A stretch of 64,000 bases of DNA from assembly GCA_963575745.1 (NCBI GenBank), contig CAUYUJ010016371.1:842226-906225 (forward strand), read 5' to 3'. This DNA is from Prorocentrum cordatum. Lineage: Eukaryota; Sar; Dinophyceae; Prorocentrales; Prorocentraceae. The position numbers were made by a program, and so were the translations under genes. Shown here piece by piece: positions 52,630 to 64,000 of this stretch. Under the pieces are notes generated by a model. It made no database searches. It was given only the letters and a program-made list of their open reading frames with translations, and was not told where the DNA came from. Every line of letters begins with the position of its first letter. Position 1 is the first letter of the stretch.

Positions 52630-52962
52630 TCAGCTGCTCGGCCACATGCACTTGCTGACAGAAAGCACCGCGTTGTCGTCGGATGTCATCATGTTGATGA
52701 TGGTGTTGCTGATGCCAGTGAAGCAAGTCCTGAAGCTCTTGATCCTGCGGTTGAGGTAACGAACTCTGATGCTATACACGCGGGGCGCTACCATCATCAT
52801 CCTGACGCGCCTGCGGGCTGCTGGATGGAGCCTCATGACCCACCTGGGGCGGGCGATGCGCCGCTGGGGGCGCTTTGGCGGCATCGACTGCACTTGTATG
52901 CGACGGTCCGAGGCGGGGGCGGCTGTCCGCAGCGCCTCCAGAACCTCGGGCCACAACGGCAA
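52630..52962 (-). CDS. Possible small basic protein or exon, 110 codons
   Basis: ATG at 52962, TGA at 52630. The last 55 residues have ordinary composition (APRVYSIRVRYLNRRIKSF and TIINMMTSDDNAVLSVSK); the first half is Arg/Pro-rich. No family and no clear splice signal; a shorter exon starting near 52810 is also possible. Confidence 0.3.
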   Translation of the reverse strand: MPLWPEVLEALRTAAPASDRRIQVQSMPPKRPQRRIARPRWVMRLHPAARRRVRMMMVAPRVYSIRVRYLNRRIKSFRTCFTGISNTIINMMTSDDNAVLSVSKCMWPSS

Positions 52963-53091
52963 TGGAGGCCGAGCAGGGTCGACAACATCAGAAATCGAAA
53001 ATGTCGATGACCGTCCATGAGCGAAGCGCCCTTGTCATCGGAAAGAGCAATTAGATAGAGGGAAGAACGACTGGGGGGGGGGCTGGCACAA
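52963..53091. other. Short spacer
   Basis: Nothing recognised. Confidence 0.4.
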
Positions 53092-53775
53092 GGGACCCTG
53101 TGGGAACTTCCCCAGAGGAAGCAAAATCTGGGAATATTGATTCCCATTGTTTTGTGTTAATTTTGGGGGGGCGCCTTGGGCGCTTCTGGGGCCTCTTCGG
53201 GCTCTCTTGGAACTGTTTTGGTACTTTTGGCGCTCTCCTTGGACCCTTTGGAGGCTCCCCCAGACGAGGGAAGAGATGGTAATATTTTATGGTGCCTCTT
53301 CGGGCTCTCTTGGAGCTCTTGTGGGCCCTCCTTGGGCTTCTTGGAGCCCTTTTGGCCCTCCCCTGGGACCCTTTGGGGACTTCCCCAGAGGAGGGTAACT
53401 ATGAGAATCGTGATTCCTTTTTTGTGCGTTTTTGGGGGGGGGGGCGTCTTGGGCTATTCTGGGGCCTCTTCGGGCTCTCTTGGAGCTGTGCTGGGCCCTC
53501 CTTGGTGCCTCTTGGAGTACTTTGGGCGCTATCCTTGGACCCTTTGGGGGCTCCCCCAGAGGAGGGAAAACATGGGAATCATGGTTCCCATCTTTGTGCT
53601 GGTTTGTGAGGGGGGGGGTGCCGTCTTGGGCGTTTCGGGTGCCTCTTCGGGCCTTCTTGGAGCTCTTTTGGGCCCTCCTTGGGGCCTCTTGGAGCCCTTT
53701 TGGCCCTCCCCTGGGACCCTTTGGGGACTTCCCCAGAGGAGGGACAATATGGGAATCCTGATCCCCATCTGTTTT
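53092..53775 (+). repeat. Tandem repeat, 130-175 bp unit, five copies
   Basis: GACCCTTTGGGGACTTCCCC-like start recurs at 53093, 53240, 53369, 53538 and 53714, each followed by AGAGGAGGG, GGGAATC-TGATTCCCAT and a CTTCGGGCTCTCTTGGAGCT segment. The GGGAATCATGGTTCCC part is a small inverted repeat. Confidence 0.85.
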
Positions 53776-54017
53776 GTTTTTTTGGTGTCGTCTTGGGTCG
53801 CTGTCTCACTTTTTCGGAGGCGACGGCAAGGCTGTTGCCGCGTGCCTTCAACCAACAAATATCATTAAAACCACCACGCGCGACGCGTGTCGACGTGACA
53901 GCAGCTTAACGCATAGGCGCGCAGCACAGGAAAGCCTCACCTGCGCCCAAAGCGACGCCTCCGAACAAAACTAAGCGCAGCTCGGGAAAACCTAACGCAC
54001 ACTCCAGAGTAGAGAGT

Positions 54018-54578
54018 CTAGCCACGGTGCGCTCGCTTGTTCGGAGGTTCACCGCTGTCCTCCTGGGCGCACCCGGCTGATGGCAGCTGCACTCGCATGC
54101 TCGGGGTCGGGGCCACGCCGCCTGGGAAGGCTTCATCTGGAGTTGATGGGGCTGATGGAACTGCCGCAGGCTGGCTCTCATCGACCTCGATCGGTGGAGA
54201 TGGCGGCTGCGCTGAAGCGGCTAGGGCGGCTGAGGCGCTGGAGCGGATGAGGCGAGCATGTCCTGCAACCACCTCTGCGGCCACCTCGCGGGCTTCTACT
54301 TTCCAATAGCTCTCGCTGTCATTGCCGTGCAGCTGCTGTTGTTGTTGTTGCTGATGCTGCTCGCCCAACGGAAGCGCAGGATGCGAAGATTGGCCCATGA
54401 TGGGCAAGGGCCCTGGGGTCGCCGATGCCGCCGCCTGCGAAGAAATTGGCTTCTGGCCCACGATGGTCAGCACAGCTGGAAGCTGAATGCAAACGTGCCG
54501 AGTAACACTCTCTGGCAGCTCAGGCACAGTCAAAACTATGTCCAGCGCCCCGCTGAGACTAACCTGGGTTGCTGCCAT
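54018..54578 (-). CDS. Gln-rich, acidic small protein, 186 residues
   Basis: ATG at 54578, TGA at 54018. A strong acceptor (GTTTTCCTTTACGCAG) ends at 54586, only seven bases upstream of the ATG, which fits trans-splicing of a leader or a cis intron. The N-terminus (ATQVSLSGALDIVLTVPELP) reads like a folded beta strand region. A poly-Gln run (QHQQQQQQQ) lies near residue 75. A helical part follows (YWKVEAREVAAEVVAGHARL), then a Pro/Ala-rich tail ending in a basic PPNKRAHRG. No family recognised; it could be a small regulatory protein. Confidence 0.5.
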   Translation of the reverse strand: MAATQVSLSGALDIVLTVPELPESVTRHVCIQLPAVLTIVGQKPISSQAAASATPGPLPIMGQSSHPALPLGEQHQQQQQQQLHGNDSESYWKVEAREVAAEVVAGHARLIRSSASAALAASAQPPSPPIEVDESQPAAVPSAPSTPDEAFPGGVAPTPSMRVQLPSAGCAQEDSGEPPNKRAHRG

Positions 54579-54819
54579 TGCTGCACTGCGTAAAGGAAAA
54601 CGCCAGCGAATGCGGTGAAGCCGACTGAAGCGAAACAACTGCTTGCGCTGAAAACGGCACAACGAGACGGCAACACCAATGACATAAACGATGAATAAAA
54701 TATCAAGGTGACATCATGCGCCAGAGGCACCAACAACCACACCTTGCAAAACGCAGCTGCGTTGATTGAGAGAGATTTGGGGTTTGGGGTTGGGGGATGG
54801 CGTTGCCGTGTCGCGAACA

Positions 54820-56035
54820 AAAAACAGCTCTCGATACAAAGATGGGTGCCGTGGCTCCGAAGATGGCCACCAGGGCATCGAAGGCCAGCCGCAAGGATTC
54901 AAACAGAGGCCCTTACCCATTTCGAGAAATCGCCTTTTTGAGGGGTGGTGTTCAAACATGGTAAGGGTGGTGCTCTGGCGCGAAAAACAGCTCTCGAAAC
55001 AAAGATGGGGGCCGCAGCTCCGAAGATGGCCTCGAGGGCATGGATGACTGGCTGCAAGGATCAGAAACAAAGACCCCTATCCATTTTGAACAATCGTTTT
55101 TTGAAATGTGATTCTCAAGCAGGGTAAGGGGTGGTGCTTTGGCGCGAAAAAAAGGTCTCGAGTCTCGATGCAACGATGGGGGGGGGGGGGGGGGGGGGGG
55201 GGGTGCGCGGCTCCGAAGATGGCCCCCAAGGGCGTCGAAGACCAGCTGCGAGTATCAAAAAAAGGCCCTTACCTATTTTGAGAAATCGCATTTTTGAATG
55301 GTGAGTTTCAAAAGGGGGAAGGAAGGGATGATTGGGCGCGAAAAACAGCTTTCGATGCAAAGATGGGGGCCGCGGCTCAGAAGATGGCATCAAGAACATG
55401 GAAGGCTGGCTGCAAGGATCAAACAAAAAAACGAGGCCCCTACCTAGTTTGGGAAATCACATGTTTGAACTGTGATTTTTAAACAGGGTAAGGGGGGGTG
55501 GGTTTTGCTTTGACGCGGAAAACAGCTCTCGATGCAAAGATGGGGGCCGTGGCTCCGAAGATGGCCTCCAGGGCATGGATGGCTGGCTGCAAGGATCTGG
55601 AACAGAAGCCCTTAATCATTTTGAGAAATCGTCTCTTCGAGGGGTGATTTTCAAACGGGGCGCGGGGGGGGGGGGGGGGGGTGCTTTGCTTTGGCGCCAA
55701 AAAACAACTCTCGATACAAAGATGGGGGCCGCAGCTCCGAATATGGCCTCCAGGGCATGAACGGCTGGCTGCAAGGATCAAACAAATGCCCTTGCCTATG
55801 TTGAGAAATCACAGCTTTGAAACACGATTCTCAAACAGGGTAATGAAGGGGTGCGCGGGCGCCAAAAAAACAGCATTCGATGCAGAGATGGAGGCCGCGG
55901 CTCAGAAGGTGGCTTCAGGGCATGTGAGGCCAGCTGCAATGATCAAAAAAGATGTCCTTACTTATTTTGAAGGGCGACTGTTTCCAAGGGTGATTCTCAT
56001 ACAGGGTAGAGGGAGCGCGCTTTGGCGCGAAGCGC
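54820..56035 (+). repeat. Tandem repeat, about 165-195 bp unit, seven copies
   Basis: Units begin GCGCGAAAAACAGCTCTCGA and contain CAAAGATGGGGGCCG, CTCCGAAGATGGCC, GGCTGCAAGGATC and GTGATTCTCAAACAGGGTA. Starts near 54820, 54978, 55142, 55337, 55512, 55694 and 55861. A 26-G run interrupts the third unit (55178-55203). Confidence 0.9.
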
Positions 56036-56039
56036 TCTT

Positions 56040-56660
56040 TCAGCCTTTGTCGGGCCCACCAAGCCCGCTTCGGAGATCTCAAATGGGCTCCAAGAGGGCC
56101 CAACATGGCACCCGAAGAGCCACCCAACATAATCATGCCCGAAACTCTCTTGGTGTCATTTGCGGGCCCACCAAGCCCGCTTCGGAGCGTTCAAGTCGGC
56201 TCCAAAAGGGCCCAACATGGCCTCCGAAAAAAAACGCCACCCCAACATAATCATACCCTAGGCGCCTGGTATGATTATGTTGGGGCTCGCTTCGGGTGTC
56301 CACTTGGACCATTCTGAAGCCCTCTTCGAGCCCATGTCGGACCCACCAAGCCCGCTTCGGAAAGCTTAACTGGTCTTCAAGGGAGCCCAACAGGGCAACC
56401 GAAACGCCTCCCAACTGAATCATGCCCGAGGCTTCTGGTGTGATTATGTTGGGGGTTCGTTTCGGAAGCCCTTTTGGGCCATTCTGAAGCCCTCTTGGAG
56501 CCCTTGGCAGACCCACTAAGCCCGCTTCGGAGAGCTCAGATGGGCTCCAAGAGGGCCCAGGATGACACCCGAAACACCACCCAACAGAAGCATGCCCGAG
56601 GCTTCTGGTGTGATTCTGTCGGGCCTCATGTCGGAAGCCCTCTTGAATCAGTATGAAACC
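56040..56660 (+). repeat. Tandem repeat around CCCACCAAGCCCGCTTCGG, four copies
   Basis: The motif recurs near 56055, 56168, 56341 and 56513, followed by GGGCTCCAAGAGGGCCC and by CATAATCATGCCCGA or its inverse GTGTGATTATGTTGGG. The two inverse forms make short hairpins around GGCGCCTGGT and similar. Confidence 0.8.
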
Positions 56661-56774
56661 CTTTTGGGAACTTTTGGAGCCGCGATGTGCTTTCTTGGGG
56701 GTGCATTGGGGCCGTCTTGGGCCTGCGAGGTGGTCTTCAGGAGCTGCGTTGAAACCCTGTTGGCTCTCAAAGAT

Positions 56775-57073
56775 GACCTGGTCCGACGCACCCCTCACGC
56801 TGATCAGCTACCTCCCCGCCCTGATGAAGAGAACATGGGTTGATCAGCCTGCTGATCAACAACCCCGTTCGTCGCACCCCTCACGCTGATCAAGCGCGTG
56901 TCTTGATCAGCGCGCTGATCAACAGTTGGTCAGCGCGCTGATCAAGACATGCGCTTGATCAGCGTGAGGGGTGCGACGAACGAGATTGTTGATCAGCAGG
57001 CTGATCAACAGATGTCCTCTTGATCAAGGCGGGGGGGTCGCTGATCAGCGTGAGGGGTGCGTCGGACCAGGTC
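56775..57073. repeat. Palindrome of 299 bp centred at 56924
   Basis: Left end GACCTGGTCCGACGCACCCC pairs with right end GGGGTGCGTCGGACCAGGTC; arms of 149 bp meet around A at 56924. Pairing is imperfect near 56810-56840, near-perfect elsewhere. Inside, TGATCA sites and the 20-bp unit TTGATCAGCGCGCTGATCAA recur. No open frame of its own. Confidence 0.9.
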
Positions 57074-58013
57074 CCCGAACACAGACGCAAACTCGCTGAG
57101 CAGCATGAGGTTGGCACGAGGTCGCACAGCCGACCGCCCCCACCGAGGCAGCGCCAGCTCCAAGGGGGCCTCCAACCTCAGGGAAACCACGCCGCGCACA
57201 TTTCGGAGGACCTCCCGAGGCGCAGCTGGAAACCCGCACCCTTCACGATCCTCGACACTGTCGTCATGGACGACGGGGGCCGCGCGGAGGAGGCGATGGT
57301 GGCAAGATTGGCAAGCGCCCGCCAGGGGCCTTCCGATTCGGGGGAAGTGGCCTCTCCCCCCCCCCGTTCCTCCCCCTCCTGTGATGCTGCGTGCTCGACA
57401 TTGCCCCTGCATTCGCTCCGTTCTCGTTCTCCCCCTCCCCCTCTCCCCCCTTCCCCTCCTCGCCTCCCCCCCCCTCCCCCCGACGGACATCGACTCAAGA
57501 AGAAGGTCTGTGGACGCATTCCCATGTACATCTGGTGCAATTGGTTTGAACGCCACCACCATCGAACCTCAAGACGCCATGCGTCACGGGCTACGACTTC
57601 CGCGCAAACTCCAACAAAATACGACCGAAACAATGGCACGGTGGCTGGACTTCCCCAATGCAATTATGCAGTTGGGCATCAGAACCGATCTTACTCTCGA
57701 CCTCCATACTGGTCCCACTATCGATCTCAGTATCGAACTCAAAATCGACCTCATCAGCGACCAGCGACATCGCGATGTGATTATCAGTGGATATCACTAT
57801 CAATCGCGCCAGCGAGTGGCATGAGGCAACGCAAAATGCAATCCACCACATGAAACGGAGCAGCCAATTGGCGGAACATGCGTGGTAAAAGGCACAACGC
57901 ATGGGGTCTTGCAGCGCACTGCACAGCATTGCGTTAAATTTCAATGCGCTGCCACTTCTGACGTTCAAAAACTCTGCGTTTGCCTCGGCACGCCCCCGTC
58001 CCAGGGGGAGAGG
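57074..58013. other. No supported gene
   Basis: The minus strand is open from 57560 to 57005 with a protein-like piece (VSLRLEAPLELALPRWGRS), but the frame runs into the palindrome, so I do not call it. 57350-57480 is C-rich. 57690-57780 repeats TCGATCTCA-GTATCGAACTC-like words. Confidence 0.4.
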
Positions 58014-58113
58014 GTAGGGAGGGGAGAGAGAGGGAGAGAGAGAGAGAGGGAGAGAGAGAGAGAGAGAGGGAGAGAGAGGGAGAGAGAGAGAGAGAGAGAG
58101 GGAAATAGAGAGA
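58014..58113. repeat. (GA)n-rich tract
   Basis: GAGA repeats with GGG interruptions, about 100 bp. Confidence 0.95.
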
Positions 58114-58217
58114 GGTTGATTGAGAAGGAAGGGGAACCCCTCAGGCCTCAGCCTCAGGAGGTGGGATTGCTCCACTCCTCTCTCTTGCGTCTTGGGCAAT
58201 GTCACATATAAATTCAA

Positions 58218-58754
58218 TCAAACGTGGGCGGCCGCTGGCGCGGGCGCGGCCGCCGACCCGGAAGCGGCGCCAACTCCCTGGGCGTACAGGTCAGCCACGG
58301 CGGTGACCAACATCTCATACGCGTCAGTGCCTGGCGAGGCGTCGTCGAGGTACTGGCGAAGAGTGGCGACGTCCTCGGGGGGCGGAATCAAGGCCGACGC
58401 ACCCGCGGCAAAAACATGAAGAAGAACATGGCGGGGTGACGCCACCCACGCTCTGATAAGAAAACCCGAATGGGCCGATCGCGCACTGGTGCCCGACGAA
58501 CTCGCGAGGAGCCTTCTGGGGGCATGGATGCGCGACAGCCCCATGACGAGTTCTAGAAGCACGCAGGCGATAAGAAGAAAAAGGATGAAGAAGAGGAGGA
58601 CAAGGACAGGGAGGTGGGGGAGGGGAGGAGTGACCCTGCCCAAGACGGCTCCGAAAGCGCTTACCAAGACTCCTCGACCCCCGCTCCCCCCTAGGCTGAA
58701 GCCCTCCTGGGCCCGTACTGGGGTCTCTTGCAGCTCTCTGTGGGCCCGTCGCAT
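58218..58754 (-). CDS. Possible small protein with one hydrophobic segment, or a 3' exon
   Basis: The minus frame is open 178 codons to TGA at 58218. The last 60 residues are even and helical (EDVATLRQYLDDASPGTDAY, then AVADLYAQG). Further upstream the same frame has a hydrophobic stretch (LPVLVLLFFILFLLIACVLL), possibly a membrane segment but also the product of a C/T-rich tract. Only the 3' part is convincing. Confidence 0.3.
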   Translation of the reverse strand: MRRAHRELQETPVRAQEGFSLGGSGGRGVLVSAFGAVLGRVTPPLPHLPVLVLLFFILFLLIACVLLELVMGLSRIHAPRRLLASSSGTSARSAHSGFLIRAWVASPRHVLLHVFAAGASALIPPPEDVATLRQYLDDASPGTDAYEMLVTAVADLYAQGVGAASGSAAAPAPAAAHV

Positions 58755-59050
58755 TTGCCGCCGCCGTCGTTGAAGTTAATCGTGCGTCAGCATCTCTCTC
58801 CCTCACCCATCATCCTCAGTATTGCTGTCGCCTGCTGCTCCTCCTCCTCCTCTTCCTCCTCCTCATTTCCTCCTCCTCCCCCTGGTTCCCCCCCTAACCC
58901 CTGCTCCTCCTGCTCCCCTCATCCTGGGCGCATGTTCGGATTCACCAGTGTTAGTTCGAGCCCGTCGCCCTACGGCGGCCAACGACCGCGCGCCGCGAGC
59001 TCCTGCGGCGAGTGCGCCGCGAGCCACCGCGACGGGACCCGCGGCGGCTG
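58755..59050. other. Spacer with C/T tract
   Basis: C/T-rich at 58830-58925; no gene seen. Confidence 0.5.
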
Positions 59051-59783
59051 TCATAAACCATTTTCGGCCACGCAACATTTATGGTTCGAGGCCCCGCGGG
59101 CCTCGATGTCGCGAAGCTCAAGTACGCCTTCCAGCAGACGCGCGTAGCCCTCAGCGTTGTAAGGGTCAGGGTCCTGCCGCCGCGCCGCCGCGCCGCCGCA
59201 GCGCGCGCCTCCGCCGCCGCGATGCGCGACTCGGCGGCGCGCGCGCGCCTCCGCGGAAGTCGCGCGCGTTTCCGCTGAAACCGCGGCCGCCATGCGCACC
59301 CCCGCCGAGGTCGCGCGCTCCTCCGCGGCGGCCGCGCGCTCCTCCGCGGCGTCCGCGCGCGTCGCCGCCGAGGCCGCGCGCGCCTCTCAGGGGGGCACGC
59401 GCGTCACATAGCCGCAGTCACACCCTCGCGGTCTAGATTGCCACGCAAGGCCCCGACGGATGCAGGGCGCCGCGTCGCGAACGCTACGCCGCATCCGCGC
59501 GACGGCGGCAGGGCGCGGCAAGGCGCGCGGGACATGACGCCCTGCATCCGCGCGGCCGCGGGCGGCTGAAGGGCCGAGCCCGCGAGGCCGCGGGGGCTGT
59601 TATGCAGAACTTCTGACCATGAACCTCTGCAGCCCCAGCGCGTTCTTTCATGTAGGCGTGGCCCGAGCGGCCCGAACGGCCGCCGCGGCGTTTCTTTTGT
59701 GGAGGCGGCGCCGCGTGCATCGCCGCGGTAGCCGAGGCGGCCGCGGGCGCGGCCGCCGCCTCCGCTGGCCTCGCCTCGTCCAT
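59051..59783 (-). CDS. Possible two-exon gene, 93 residues
   Basis: Exon 1 59783-59625 (53 codons, Ala-rich then QKKRRGGRSGRSGHAYMKER), donor GCAGAG|GTTCAT; exon 2 59173-59051 (40 codons plus TAA-type stop), acceptor GCGGCGGCAG|GAC. Both junctions are phase 0. Exon 2 reads DPYNAEGYARLLEGVLELRD, a convincing helix, and ends CCVAENGL. The 451-bp intron is very GC-rich with CGCG repeats. No pyrimidine tract stands before the acceptor, so the model is tentative. Family unknown. Confidence 0.35.
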
Positions 59784-60077
59784 TCGGCGGAATCAGCGGG
59801 GCCCCCCGCCGACCGACCTGGCCGCCGCCGGCGCGGGCGGCGCCGGCTCGTGCGAAGTTCCCACAAGCGCGCGTCGAGCTCTACATTGCAACGCTGGCTG
59901 GGCACGTTGCAAGGACTTGCAAGGATGGCCTGAAACGCGTGAGGGGAGCGCCCCCGTGCCGACATGGGCGCGTTGTGCGTGGGGGCGCCGCGCGCGCGGG
60001 GTCTGCGTTGCCCCATGACACGGTACATGCGCGACAAGCAATGTTACGTTGGATACCAACACCGATTAGTGCTCACC
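59784..60077. other. GC-rich spacer
   Basis: Nothing recognised beyond GCGCGC-rich DNA. Confidence 0.4.
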
Positions 60078-60600
60078 TCAATTTCCAAACCAGCATGGCG
60101 ACTTTCCCAATGTGGACACGGCAGAACTCCTAGGAGTTCTGCACTGACCAATCAGTAAGTCGCCACGTTGGTTTGGAAACTCAAGTGGCCCATTTAGCGG
60201 TGGCCGCTTGCATTTCCAAAATAGCATGGCTTCTTGCGCACGTGCCATGCCATGGGGCATGGGGCAACGCAAACACCGCGCGCGCGAGCGTTGACCGCGG
60301 TCGAAAAGTCACCATGTCGGCATGGAAACACAAGCGAGCACTTAGCGGTGACCGCTCGGACGTCTGTTTTAACATGATTTTGTGCGCATGCGCCGTGCCA
60401 TGGGTCAACACAGACCACGCGCGCGCGAGGAGTTCTGCATGGGTGGCAATCGAAAAGTCGCCATGATGGCTTGGCAACTCAAACGCACACGCGAGCGATG
60501 GCCAATTGGATTTCCAACGTCGCATGGCTTCTTGCGCAAGTACCGTGCCGTCAGTCGATACAGGCTCCGCGCGCACGCGCGCGACCGCCAGGGTTGTGGC
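60078..60600. repeat. Inverted repeat with central 22-bp palindrome, plus diverged copies
   Basis: The arms (TTTCCAAACCAGCATGGCGA and its inverted partner ending near 60182) flank a perfect 22-bp palindrome with half GCAGAACTCCT at 60121-60142. Related copies with TTTCCAAA, AGCATGGCTTCTTGCGCA and GCCATGGG follow near 60210, 60310, 60450 and 60510. Confidence 0.75.
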
Positions 60601-60619
60601 TAGATTTCTCATGCACGTC

Positions 60620-62600
60620 AGGCGATGTTAACTCAAAAACCCAATGGTGATAACCCAATGTAAAATTCCATTCTCGGATCAGAGAAGGCGATCATCTGAA
60701 CGTGGAACAGGCCAACCTCACAACTCAATGGTTCTCCCGCGCGCGCCGCCGACCACCAACGCGCTTGCGCGCGTTTCCATGCAATGGGGGCGATGTTAAC
60801 CCCAAAACCCAATTTCGAAAACCCAATGTAAAATTTCGTTCTCAGATCAGAAGAGGAGATTACTTGAATGTGCAATACACGAGTCTGACAATTCGATGAT
60901 CCTTCCGCGCGCGCGCGCGCCCGCCCTACAAACGACGGATTTGCATGCGCGTCAATTCAATGGAAGCGATGTTAACTCGAAAACCCAATGGCGAAAACCC
61001 AATGTAAAATTTCATTCCCAGAGCAGAAGAGGCGGTCATCTGAATGTGAAATTTTTATTTATTTTTTTTTAAAAAAAAAAAAGTCTGAATATGCAGTTGC
61101 CTTTATGCGCGCGCGACCGCCGACGGATTTGCCTGCATTTCCATGAATGGAAGCGATGTTAACTCAAAAACCCAATGGTGAAAACCCAATGTAAAATTTC
61201 ATTCTCAGACCAGACGAGGCGATCATCTGAACGTGGAATATAAGAGCCCAAGCATTCAGCAATCGTTCCGCGCCCGCCCGCAACTGCCGACGGATTTGTA
61301 TGACCTTCCATTCAATGGAAGCGGTGTTTAACTCAAAAACCGAATGGTGAAAACCCAATGTAAAAAATCATTCTCAGATCACCAGGAGGCGATCATCTGA
61401 ATTTGAAATATACAGATCTGACGCAACTGCGATTCCGCGCGCGCGACCGCCGACGGATTTGCGTGCATTTCCACAGAATGGAAGCGATGTTAACTCAAAA
61501 ACCCAATGGTGAAAACCCAATGTAAAATTTCATTCTCAGATCACAAGAGGCGATTCTATGAATGTGAAATGTAGCAGTTTCCATATTGAATGATCTTCAC
61601 GCGCGCGCGCGCGGGCGCGACCGCCAACGGATGTGTATGCATTTCCATACAATGGCAGCGATGTTAACTCAAAAACCCAATGTTGAAAACCCAATGTAAA
61701 ATTTCATTCTCAGATCACACGAGGCGATCATAGGAATGTGAAAAATAGCAGTTTCCATATTCAATGATCCTCACGCGCGCGCGCGCGCGACCGCCAACGG
61801 ATTTGTATGCATTTTCATACAATGGGAGCGATGTTAACTCAAAAACCAAATGGTGAAAACCCAATGTATAATTTCATTCTCAGATCAAAACAGGAGATCC
61901 TACGATTGTGAAGTATACAAGCTTGTTTATTCCATGATCTACACACGCGCGCGCGCGTGCAGACCATTGAATATCAAAAAAGATATATTTCGAATTTAGA
62001 TGACCTCCTCTTCTGATCTGAGAATGAATTTTTACATTGGGTTTTCACCATTCGGTTTTTGAGTTAACATCGCTTCCATTCTATGGACATGCATACTAAT
62101 CAGTTGGCGGTCGCGCCCGCGCGCGCGCGCGTGAGGACCATTGCGGACCATTGCATATGCAAATTGTTATATTTCACATTCATATAATCGCCTCTTTGTG
62201 ATCTGAGAATGAAGTTTTACATTGGGTTTTCACCATTGGGTTTTTGAGTTAACATCGCTGCAATTGTATGGAAATGCATACACATCCGTTGGCGGTCGCG
62301 CCCGCGCGCGCGCGCGCGTGAAGATCACTGAATATGAAAACTGCTACATTTCACATTCATATAATCGCCTCTTGCGATCAGAGAATGAAGTTTTACATTG
62401 GGTTTTCACCATTCGGTCTTTGGAATGAACATCGTTTTGATTGCGTTGAAGTGCAAGTTAAGTGCGCAGGCGCGCGCACAACGCGCGTGCGGAAGGACCT
62501 GTCAGCATGCCCTCTTCTGATCAGATAATGAAATTTTACATTTGATTTTCACCATTGGATTGTTGAATGGTACTTGCTTCATTTGCATAAAATTGCAAGC
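60620..62600. repeat. Tandem array that reverses orientation: eight forward and four inverted copies
   Basis: Unit of about 165-185 bp: GATGTTAACTCAAAAACCCA, then GGTGAAAACCCAATGTAAAA, TTCATTCTCAGATCAGAAGA, a CGCGCG stretch and GGATTTGCATGCATTTCCAT. Forward copies near 60627, 60791, 60968, 61154, 61322, 61486, 61660 and 61828; inverted copies near 62060, 62240, 62420 and 62550. The turn is near 61950, so the array forms a giant hairpin. Short frames within are repeat-derived. Confidence 0.9.

Positions 62601-64000
<1,400 letters not shown>

Noticed and set aside
57005-57562. Minus frame with a coding-like centre
   Set aside because: Runs into the palindrome at 57073 and into C-rich low complexity at the other end.
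60121-62600. CRISPR-like repeat-spacer pattern in the array
   Set aside because: Units are long, contiguous and diverged with no constant short repeat and unique spacers; the sequence is eukaryotic.

Overview
The window looks like nuclear DNA of a dinoflagellate; species not determined. Reasons: GC-rich DNA packed with simple, tandem and dispersed repeats; long reading frames that begin behind good GT-AG splice signals; no operons, ribosome binding sites or organelle genes; a near-duplicate gene pair in tandem; a relict of the dinoflagellate spliced leader (19958-19978); and every coding region I can support lies on the minus strand, matching the one-way gene clusters known from dinoflagellates.

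Layout. 1-11100: tandem and dispersed repeats, a GAT tract (8988-9541), a small TA-flanked terminal-inverted-repeat element (9871-10052) and one candidate exon (8285-8499). 11105-14327: a large unrecognised gene read in three frames. 14800-22500: a segment duplicated in tandem; both units carry the same repeat block and a paralogue of one Pro/Ala/Arg-rich gene (17018-18099 and 20582-22308), and between them lie an ADP-ribosyltransferase-like ORF and a small gene with the spliced-leader relict. 23300-30700: a partial third copy of the paralogue, a foldback element, a 1,245-residue hAT-transposase-like gene (25319-29056) and a frameshifted exon. 32101-32520: a tryptophan-rich ORF with in-frame TAG codons. 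34211-35911: a CDK-like kinase joined to a possible 2OG-Fe(II) oxygenase domain. 39545-42495: about 29 copies of a 102-bp satellite. 42614-44110: a decayed non-LTR reverse transcriptase. 45681-50123: a two-exon gene whose 621-bp intron can be placed to the base. 50-64 kb: mostly tandem arrays and long inverted repeats, with a few small candidate genes.

No pathway joins these genes. The coding content is dinoflagellate-type families, transposon-derived genes and tandem copies separated by repeat arrays. Several reading frames break at homopolymer runs, so some apparent pseudogenes may reflect single-base indels in the assembly.
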